The translations under genes and the position numbers were made by a program. Below the pieces are notes generated by a model that ran no database searches, was not told where the DNA came from, and worked only from the letters and a program-made list of their open reading frames with translations. A stretch of 9,756 nucleotides of DNA from an uncultured euryarchaeote (GTDB lineage: Archaea > Thermoplasmatota > Poseidoniia > Poseidoniales > Thalassarchaeaceae), in NCBI GenBank assembly GCA_937901365.1, contig CALCEF010000242.1:1-9756 (forward strand), given 5' to 3'. Numbering within the stretch: position 1 is the first letter of the stretch; each line of letters opens with the position of its first letter. Below, piece by piece: positions 1 through 5,846 of this stretch.

Positions 1-2459
1 CGTCCGACTCCTCGAATTGATATTAGTGCGAGTAAGTCTTCTTTGCAACCGTTTGAAACTCGCTTTCGCATTACATCGAGCATTTCCAGCAAATCGACAT
101 CTGCTCTGCTCAACCCCGGTTCGATTTCGTCATCGTTGGCACAGATTTGCCGAGCAGCATTCATCAACCAATCCGCATGGTCAACTCGAACCCGGAGGTC
201 ACCGGGAGCTACACCCAATTCCCTTTCGATTTCTCGCAATGAATTCTCATCGATCCATTGATTCAATGTCCAAGCACTCTTGGCAAGACTTTCGGCTTCG
301 GGCATGTAACCGAGTACATTGAGTTCATGACCGTCCAGAAGAATTTGATCCGACATTGCACTCACTTTGTGGGTCATCATTTGCATTTGTTTCCCGGTTG
401 GCCACAGCGGTGGAAAATCAGGTGTACAGGTGACCAAATGGAGTAAAGCCCACGGGGAGATAGAGCGATCCTCAATCACCCTACAGAGGATTTTTCTGGC
501 TTGACGAAGCCCTTCTCTTAGGATGAGTCCCGACAAGGGATCAAGATACAAACGGCTGACGCGTTCTCCAAATGCAGTTGCAGCATAAGTCATTGCAGGA
601 GAATCTGGAACAATCTCTTCAGGTGGTGGATTCGAAAGGTCAACGGCTTTTTGGAATCCGATAACTGCCGGACGTTTTGGCCTTGGCTTTGAATCCACAA
701 AATCCGCCACATCCACTCCTTCAATCGATTGCGCACTATGGGCCCAAACTGGCGTTTCGTCATTCCATTCTTCTTCCAATTCAGTTGGCTCAATTTCTGC
801 CAAGCGTTCGATGACCGCGACATCTTCACCGGTTCGCTCAATAAATCGGTGAGTTGCTAACCAATCGATGATTTCATCAATTCGACCCTGCAACCAATCA
901 TTCTCAACACCATGCCCAAGGAACGTTTGTTGGAAAAACCGTCCAATTGCATCACGATCTCGCTGCCCCCCGGTGGCAATTGCTGCGAGTACATGGACAC
1001 GCATTGCAGGATCTGCCGCCAATTTTGACTCAACCGCTTCAGGCTCTTGCTCAAAGTACAATTCTGCAATTTCATCAGCATGTTCGAGATGCCTTGCAAT
1101 GAGCCATGCATCTCCAATCGTGTCATACTTCGGTCTCCCTGCTCTACCCAGCATTTGGTGAACCTCCATACGTGGCAAAGGTCGGCTGAGACCATCAGCC
1201 CAACGGGTCAAATCTCGGACAACAACACGACGTGCAGGTAGATTCACACCAGCCGCAAGCGTTGGAGTGGCACAAATTGTAAACAAAATTCTCTCTCGAA
1301 ATGCAGTTTCGATGATTCGCCTTTGACTAGATGTCAATCCAGCATGATGGAAGGCAACTCCTCCTCTAATCGCATCAGCCAATCTCTCGCCCATCATCGT
1401 GGATTCTTCGCTGCCTTCAATTTCTCTAGCAATATCAGCCAAAGCAGCCAAGCGCTCTTCTACATTGATTCCGTCGGGTACCTCTTCAGGAGATTTCATC
1501 CACGTTTGCATTTTCTTGAACATCCATTCTCCGAGTTTTGTTGCACTCCCTTCAGCATAACGTCTGGTTCCTCGGAACACGATGATTTGGCCAGAATCAA
1601 CAATTGTTGACAGCATGACATTCCTCAATTCGTCACCTTCATCGGGCAATTCAAACGGGGGTGGCAATGCCATTTTTTCTTGTTCAGGTCCTACTTGCAA
1701 TCTTGGTTCCACCAACCCATCACAGACGGTTCCGTAACGGAGGGTCACGGGCCGCCAATCCGACTGTACCGTTTTCGCTCCTAGCCATTCTGCCATTTCT
1801 TTGGCGTTCCCCACAGTTGCAGATAGAGCCAAGATTTGTGCTTCCGGCCGTTCGTGTTTAACCCGAGCTAAATTGACTTCCATGGTTGGTCCACGACTTC
1901 GGTCATGAATGAGGTGTACTTCATCAGCAACCACAATGCTAACCTGATTGAGGAATCCATCTCTATTTCTCATCAATGAGTCGAATTTTTCACTGGTAGC
2001 AACGATGATGTCGGCCTCATCTAGAGACACGGTCTCTCCGGTGCGATCACCAATGGCCATCCCAACCGTGAGTCCGAGCGTATCCCCTGCTTGACGTAAT
2101 TCTTCGACCTTTTCAGTGGCCAGAGCCTTGAGGGGAACAAGATAGAATGCCCTACTTCCGGGTTTGTCGACGAGCAATCGCTGAAGAATGGCTAGATATG
2201 CCACCAAACTTTTGCCACTTGCTGTGGGAATCGCTAGAAGCAAATTTTCTCCAGATAAAGCGATAGGCACCGCTTCAGCCTGTGGTGGGTGAAGACGAGT
2301 AATCCCCCACACCTCAGTGAGTAAATTGACCACATTAGGGGGCAGGTCGAGTTCCCGCACATCGTCGACCATGAATGGTGACCATCGTTCACCGCCCAAA
2401 AGGATACGGGTGTGGCGCCGCGTAAGTGTGAAGTGCTCTCGCAGTTCAAGAGGGTTCAA
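1..2459 (-). CDS. hel308: Hel308-type Ski2 family DNA helicase (C-terminus cut by window edge)
   Basis: Superfamily 2 ATP-dependent 3'-5' DNA helicase; archaeal Hel308 is linked to unwinding the lagging strand at stalled replication forks. The frame is open for 819 codons and runs off the left edge. Counting from the TTG at 2459, visible motifs are Walker A PTASGKS (residues 78-84), motif II DEVH (179-182), motif III LSATVGN, motif V around 397-410 (ATPTLAAGVNLP) and motif VI QMLGRAGRP (435-443). A winged-helix region follows, then a ratchet-like region (TAFGERVSRLYLDP near 627). At the edge is the beginning of a helix-hairpin-helix (LLALISIRGVGR), as in Hel308 domain 5, so probably well under 100 residues are missing. 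A roughly 70-residue acidic/proline-rich stretch (about 553-622) sits between winged helix and ratchet. Start: TTG at 2459 has GGAGGT 5 nt upstream. An in-frame ATG at 2372 (MVDDVRELDLPP) begins where many Hel308 proteins begin and is a real alternative. Family assignment is strong; the start is uncertain. Confidence 0.93.
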   Translation of the reverse strand, partial: MNPLELREHFTLTRRHTRILLGGERWSPFMVDDVRELDLPPNVVNLLTEVWGITRLHPPQAEAVPIALSGENLLLAIPTASGKSLVAYLAILQRLLVDKPGSRAFYLVPLKALATEKVEELRQAGDTLGLTVGMAIGDRTGETVSLDEADIIVATSEKFDSLMRNRDGFLNQVSIVVADEVHLIHDRSRGPTMEVNLARVKHERPEAQILALSATVGNAKEMAEWLGAKTVQSDWRPVTLRYGTVCDGLVEPRLQVGPEQEKMALPPPFELPDEGDELRNVMLSTIVDSGQIIVFRGTRRYAEGSATKLGEWMFKKMQTWMKSPEEVPDGINVEERLAALADIAREIEGSEESTMMGERLADAIRGGVAFHHAGLTSSQRRIIETAFRERILFTICATPTLAAGVNLPARRVVVRDLTRWADGLSRPLPRMEVHQMLGRAGRPKYDTIGDAWLIARHLEHADEIAELYFEQEPEAVESKLAADPAMRVHVLAAIATGGQRDRDAIGRFFQQTFLGHGVENDWLQGRIDEIIDWLATHRFIERTGEDVAVIERLAEIEPTELEEEWNDETPVWAHSAQSIEGVDVADFVDSKPRPKRPAVIGFQKAVDLSNPPPEEIVPDSPAMTYAATAFGERVSRLYLDPLSGLILREGLRQARKILCRVIEDRSISPWALLHLVTCTPDFPPLWPTGKQMQMMTHKVSAMSDQILLDGHELNVLGYMPEAESLAKSAWTLNQWIDENSLREIERELGVAPGDLRVRVDHADWLMNAARQICANDDEIEPGLSRADVDLLEMLDVMRKRVSNGCKEDLLALISIRGVG
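2450..2454 (+). promoter_or_regulatory. Shine-Dalgarno site for the TerB-like gene
   Basis: GAGGG ends 4 nt before the ATG at 2459, a normal distance for an archaeal Shine-Dalgarno site. It lies inside the first codons of the opposite-strand helicase frame if that gene starts at its TTG. Because the site is this close to the ATG, the transcript must start further upstream, so this gene is probably not leaderless. Confidence 0.5.
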
Positions 2460-3190
2460 TGGCAACCTCCGGTAGCGCCGAAAATGAGCTGGCATCCCGC
2501 CTTGCTCTCTTCGATGATGAACCAGATATCAATGACTGGTTTGAGGTGGCCCTCGGTGCCGCTATGGTGACGATGGGCTTGCACCAATTGTTCAATCCTG
2601 GAGGCCTCTTTGAGACAGGGGTCATGCAATGGCTTGGCGCCGCAGTCGTTTCTATGGGTTTCATCCTACTTGGACACGGAATCAAGGACATGCTACTGAA
2701 GGAAGTCAGAGATTCAATCGTCCGCTTGGAGATCGATGGTGGTGACAACAGTATTGACTATGGCCTCATTCGCGACGTTCTTCTTCATCCTGACAAATAT
2801 CAACAACTCCTCTACGATGCCTATCAATTGGCATACGAAGACGGGATTCTAACCGAAGAAGAGATGGCCGAATTAAGTGCTCTTGCCAGAGTATTACAAA
2901 TTCCCGAGAGAAGTGCTGCCCGAATGGCGACACGGGCTGCAATAGAATCCGCATTAGAAGACGATCACGTATCGGAAGCAGAACTCGATTTGATTGTAGG
3001 CGCCGCCCGTCCACTCGGACTCAGCGACGAACAATTGGCACGTATTGTTGAGGCGCTCAGGGATCATGACCTCGATGCAGAAGAACGTGCAATGCTCGAC
3101 GAAATGTTGGGATCAATCCCAGATGAGGAAGATGATCATGATGGAGATGGAATTCCAGATGATCTTGAGAGCCATCTCGAAGAAGAATGA
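2459..3190 (+). CDS. Membrane-anchored TerB-like protein with acidic Ca-binding-like tail
   Basis: Complete 243-residue protein of unknown function. After an acidic N-terminus come two hydrophobic segments (about 28-45 and 54-75), consistent with a membrane hairpin. The basic/amphipathic stretch KDMLLKEVRDSIVR follows the second, which puts the remainder in the cytoplasm by the positive-inside rule. Residues about 114-220 are all-helical and resemble TerB/tellurite-resistance-like domains. Three similar units recur: YEDGILTEEE (126-135), LEDDHVSEAE (166-175) and LRDHDLDAEE (200-209), each followed by an amphipathic helix. TerB domains carry acidic clusters thought to bind metal. The tail (222-243) is highly acidic and contains DHDGDGIPDDLE, like thrombospondin type 3 or dockerin Ca-binding loops. 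The ATG at 2459 overlaps the helicase start, and GAGGG precedes it. The stop is 3 bp from the stop of the convergent gene. The TerB assignment rests on pattern only; membrane anchoring is more certain. Confidence 0.85.
   Translation: MATSGSAENELASRLALFDDEPDINDWFEVALGAAMVTMGLHQLFNPGGLFETGVMQWLGAAVVSMGFILLGHGIKDMLLKEVRDSIVRLEIDGGDNSIDYGLIRDVLLHPDKYQQLLYDAYQLAYEDGILTEEEMAELSALARVLQIPERSAARMATRAAIESALEDDHVSEAELDLIVGAARPLGLSDEQLARIVEALRDHDLDAEERAMLDEMLGSIPDEEDDHDGDGIPDDLESHLEEE
2465..2470 (-). promoter_or_regulatory. Shine-Dalgarno site for the helicase TTG start
   Basis: On the minus strand this reads GGAGGT and ends 5 nt before the TTG at 2459-2457. It matches the anti-Shine-Dalgarno core closely and is the main reason for preferring TTG 2459 over the in-frame ATG at 2372, which has no comparable purine-rich site. 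It lies within codons 3-4 of the plus-strand gene. Confidence 0.5.
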
Positions 3191-3193
3191 TTC

Positions 3194-5182
3194 TTACCGA
3201 TTCAGGATTTCTTCTGCTAGTGCCATTCCCTTTTCTCGGCGCTCTTTCTCGACAAACCCGGCACACACCAATACCACCAGTCCGAGTACTGCAACCCAGA
3301 AATCGTGAGGTATTAGCCCATTTGAGGATTCTATACCACCCGGTGTAATCAGGTCATTTGCATATACTTCACTCGAACGGATTGAGAGTTCCATCGCATC
3401 TATTCCACAATCACAAAACGAAACCGAAAACAGTTCGGGTTTTACCGCTTCAATCACCTGTTTCCAATCACTGGAAGTCACTGTATCTGGCCGACTAATC
3501 CAAGCAGGTGAATTGAGGGACCCCATTCCTGGATCCGAAACCATTTGCCAATCGATATGCAGCACATTTCCTCGAGGTTCCTCATCTACGATGAGGAGGG
3601 CTTCCAAGAGTAATAAATCAAGAGCCAGAAGGCGACCTGAGCGCAGAATAAATCGCACTTCATTGTCAGCTGAAAGCCGACCCTCATTCAACTTTCCAAA
3701 TACCAGTCGGTCCAAATCAACCCCGTCGAGTTCAGAGACCTGCACTTGCCACCGCCCGTCTCCAAGGGGGTGAGCGGATTCGATTGTCAACATCAATTGC
3801 AGCCTCTCACCAGCGGCCACACCCATGAATCCACCATACCATTGTGGGCCAAATTGCCCTTCATCATCATTGATGATCCCTTGATAGATTCGATCGATTC
3901 TCTCTTCAAGAAGTTCATCAAAGGTCATTTCTCCAGGGTTTGGAGATTCATTTGAAATCGATACAGCTGGGGACACAATTCCGCCAAACAATAGCAATAT
4001 AATCGCCATAGGAAGCATGAATCTAGGCAACCAAGGAGAAGATAATGGCATCAAATAACCGATGATTGCGACAAATATTCCGAGTGCAGCCATTCCCATC
4101 GTCAAGACACCTGCACCCGACGTATCGGTCGACTTATCCAATTGTCCAACTTGTGAAGACCCTGAGTCCCAAGTGGCATCACCCGAGAATTCCTCAGGTG
4201 TTGTACTACCTACGCCCAAGATCGATTGTGAACCAATGAAACTGTAGGACTGGTAATGGTCTTCCATCCCTGTCCAGCAAAGGGTGTGTTCACCTCCTTC
4301 TGGCTCACTCCACCGATATTCGTTGACGACGTTTTCACCTTCATACCGAGTTCGGATTTCGGGAGTATCCTCTGAATTTCCTTGTGCATCCATAAATTCT
4401 GGAATGGTGTGTGATTGTTCCACCTCAAGAGGGGTTACCGCCCAAGAAACGGTAACGGTCAGTGCACTCAGTTGCTCGTCGACATCAAACTTGTAACAAT
4501 CCACATCACTGCTCATGAGACCCCCAAATGTAGTCACACCAACGAGTGTAATCGCTCGAGGTTCTGTTAGACTCGTGGGTTCATCGACGTTTGCAGCATC
4601 GGCATCGATACTCCATTCGATTGGCAAGACAATACTTGAATCTCCAGCAAGGTGCAATTCCCATGTGACCGGCTGATCGATATCGAATGAAATTCGCAAG
4701 AGTACTTGGTCCAGAGGCGATAGAATCCTTCCATTTGAGATATCCAATTCTTGATTTTCCAAAACGTATGGCCCCTGATTACCTGGTGGAGATGTGGGAC
4801 CTGGTGCAGAAATTGTCCACGAATTCGTAGAAGGTCCCAAGATTAGTTCAATGTACAAATCTGGATGAGCCAGCCCGACTCCGTCTTCTTGGATTCTAAA
4901 ATCAAAAACCATTGATTCCACAACGGTAGGAATCAGACTAACACTCGTCTGATCGGGCCGCATTGGGAATTCAAGCGTGACCGTGACGGGTTGGGCTGGA
5001 TTTGCATCTCTTTCTTCTTCGCTGAGGACCGTATCTCCAACAGCTTGTGTCGACAATGAACAATCATCATCGGAACAAACGAGATTTAGAGTCTGATTTT
5101 CAGTGGACAAATCGGCGACAACTACTGGGGTTAACGATAACAAGAACAGGGTCAGTGCGATGAGGCCGGCCCTGCAATTCAT
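3194..5182 (-). CDS. Secreted/membrane protein with two predicted ectodomains and three internal TM segments
   Basis: Complete 662-residue protein; no family recognised. Residues 1-23 form a Sec signal peptide (MNCRAG, hydrophobic core, likely cleavage after VVVA). The first large region (about 24-350) is beta-rich. Its part around 218-310 (DVDCYKFDVDEQ ... HTLCWTG) resembles a PPC-type beta-sandwich. Two membrane spans lie at about 356-378 and 387-408, separated by a short loop. A second soluble region (about 409-625) contains WYGGFMGVAAGERLQ and a CDC motif (C590, C592). A last span at about 627-645 is followed by the charged tail EKERREKG. A cleaved signal plus three spans places both soluble regions outside and the tail inside. 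Cysteines C36/C41, C229/C302 and C590/C592 could form disulfides. It lies 24 bp downstream of the SprT-like gene on the same strand, so co-transcription is likely. No strong Shine-Dalgarno site precedes the ATG; only AAGAG is present. Its stop faces the stop of the TerB-like gene. Confidence 0.9.
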   Translation of the reverse strand: MNCRAGLIALTLFLLSLTPVVVADLSTENQTLNLVCSDDDCSLSTQAVGDTVLSEEERDANPAQPVTVTLEFPMRPDQTSVSLIPTVVESMVFDFRIQEDGVGLAHPDLYIELILGPSTNSWTISAPGPTSPPGNQGPYVLENQELDISNGRILSPLDQVLLRISFDIDQPVTWELHLAGDSSIVLPIEWSIDADAANVDEPTSLTEPRAITLVGVTTFGGLMSSDVDCYKFDVDEQLSALTVTVSWAVTPLEVEQSHTIPEFMDAQGNSEDTPEIRTRYEGENVVNEYRWSEPEGGEHTLCWTGMEDHYQSYSFIGSQSILGVGSTTPEEFSGDATWDSGSSQVGQLDKSTDTSGAGVLTMGMAALGIFVAIIGYLMPLSSPWLPRFMLPMAIILLLFGGIVSPAVSISNESPNPGEMTFDELLEERIDRIYQGIINDDEGQFGPQWYGGFMGVAAGERLQLMLTIESAHPLGDGRWQVQVSELDGVDLDRLVFGKLNEGRLSADNEVRFILRSGRLLALDLLLLEALLIVDEEPRGNVLHIDWQMVSDPGMGSLNSPAWISRPDTVTSSDWKQVIEAVKPELFSVSFCDCGIDAMELSIRSSEVYANDLITPGGIESSNGLIPHDFWVAVLGLVVLVCAGFVEKERREKGMALAEEILNR

Positions 5183-5198
5183 GGCTCTTGGCAGGGCA

Positions 5199-5218
5199 CC
5201 GAATGCTTAGGCATTCGG
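5199..5218 (-). other. Perfect hairpin spanning the stop codon of the SprT-like gene
   Basis: CCGAATGC (5199-5206) and GCATTCGG (5211-5218) are exact reverse complements around a 4-nt loop. In the minus-strand transcript the loop is CUAA, so the UAA stop of the SprT-like gene lies across the loop and the first stem base. A further G-U pair could extend the stem to 9 bp. No U-run follows, so it does not look like an intrinsic terminator. It sits just before the start of the membrane-protein gene and could affect mRNA processing, stability or translational coupling. The inverted repeat is seen directly; any role is inference. Confidence 0.55.
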
Positions 5219-5746
5219 CTTATCTGGTCCGACTTTTACGTCAACCAATACCACCCGACATTCTCGACAACGATACCGCCCCATGCCTCTTCGGGTCCGT
5301 GGGTGTTCTTTGGAACACTGCGGACATGTCCACAACCATTTTGCCGCCCTCCTTCGCAAATGATTTCCAAATGATTTACCCATATTTTGGGCTTCAACAT
5401 CTGGCCACAACGCCTCCAAGTTTCGAAAGGTTCGATCATGGCCTGCGAATCCTAGCGCATGCAGGTATTCATGATAGAGCAGGAATGCAGCATATCGTCG
5501 CCAATCTTCTGTCAATGCGGCTGGGTGAACATCGACACATCGGACATTCTCAGGTCCAGAGATTTCGGATTTCTTCACTCCTTTTTGATATCTGCAAACA
5601 GCATGGAGTCTTGTTGCATCTCTACGAAGTCTTCCGAGGGGGATTTTATGCAGTTGATCCACTGGAAGTTGGTCTAGTTGCGGAATTTGGTGCATTGTCA
5701 CAACAACAGCCTTGGCAAGATTGGCCAAGACGTTTTCATCGCTCAT
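5207..5746 (-). CDS. SprT-like zinc metalloprotease with C-terminal zinc ribbon
   Basis: Complete 179-residue protein of the SprT-like family, whose eukaryotic member Spartan cleaves proteins crosslinked to DNA; the role of archaeal members is not established. The active site HEYLH (residues 92-96) gives two zinc ligands and the catalytic Glu93. The following GFAGHDRTFRNLE supplies the likely third ligand, His103, in the G-H-x-x-x-F arrangement typical of SprT. A C-terminal zinc ribbon has CPQC (141-144) and CREC (160-163) in a basic context. There is no signal peptide or membrane span, so it is cytoplasmic. The N-terminal half is basic (RLRRDATR), compatible with nucleic-acid contact. The ATG at 5746 is preceded by GAGG 7 nt upstream. 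The gene is divergent from the CARDB gene across 100 bp and lies 24 bp upstream of the membrane-protein gene. Domain call firm; substrate unknown. Confidence 0.92.
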   Translation of the reverse strand: MSDENVLANLAKAVVVTMHQIPQLDQLPVDQLHKIPLGRLRRDATRLHAVCRYQKGVKKSEISGPENVRCVDVHPAALTEDWRRYAAFLLYHEYLHALGFAGHDRTFRNLEALWPDVEAQNMGKSFGNHLRRRAAKWLWTCPQCSKEHPRTRRGMGRYRCRECRVVLVDVKVGPDKPNA

Positions 5747-5753
5747 ACCCCTT

Positions 5754-5757
5754 CCTC
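5754..5757 (-). promoter_or_regulatory. Shine-Dalgarno site of the SprT-like gene
   Basis: The minus strand reads GAGGAAGGGGT immediately before the ATG at 5746. The GAGG core lies 7 nt from the start codon. This supports the chosen start and shows that Shine-Dalgarno sites are used in this genome. Confidence 0.5.
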
Positions 5758-5789
5758 AACTCCGCCGTTCATCAACATGACCGAGAAAT

Positions 5790-5806
5790 TGGGCCTTACA
5801 GGCCCA
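5790..5806. repeat. Inverted repeat in the divergent promoter, candidate operator
   Basis: TGGGCCT (5790-5796) and AGGCCCA (5800-5806) are perfect inverted repeats around TAC. The element lies directly upstream of the TATA-like AACATATT for the CARDB gene and within or near the minus-strand promoter of the SprT-like gene. The position suits a dimeric regulator acting on one or both promoters. The repeat itself is certain; its use as an operator is inference. Confidence 0.45.
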
Positions 5807-5846
5807 CCACAACATATTCGACCAATACCCGTTACGACGGTTGCCC

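Larger units (their letters stand above)
5747..5846. promoter_or_regulatory. Divergent promoter region between the SprT-like and CARDB genes
   Basis: This is the only sizeable intergenic stretch in the window, and both flanking genes point away from it. On the plus strand the AT-rich AACATATT (5811-5818) lies about 30 nt before the CARDB ATG. That would place a TATA-directed transcription start close to the ATG, giving a very short or leaderless message. This agrees with the absence of a Shine-Dalgarno site there. On the minus strand AATTTC (reading down from about 5790) could be a TATA-like element giving a leader of around 15 nt that contains the GAGGAAGG site. The elements are weak matches, so they are tentative. 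Confidence 0.4.

Noticed and set aside
17..1861. Several plus-strand frames of 60-101 codons across the helicase region
   Set aside because: The minus strand carries the full set of Hel308 motifs in one continuous frame here, and the plus-strand products lack any recognisable feature.
2446..2748. Minus-strand 100-codon frame opposite the TerB-like gene
   Set aside because: It is antisense to a well-formed membrane-protein gene and would overlap the helicase start. The Ser/Pro-rich composition fits a shadow frame.
3185..3200. Possible bidirectional terminator between the convergent genes
   Set aside because: Only 3 bp separate the two stop codons and I see no hairpin or clear T-run there. 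Termination must rely on signals I cannot recognise.
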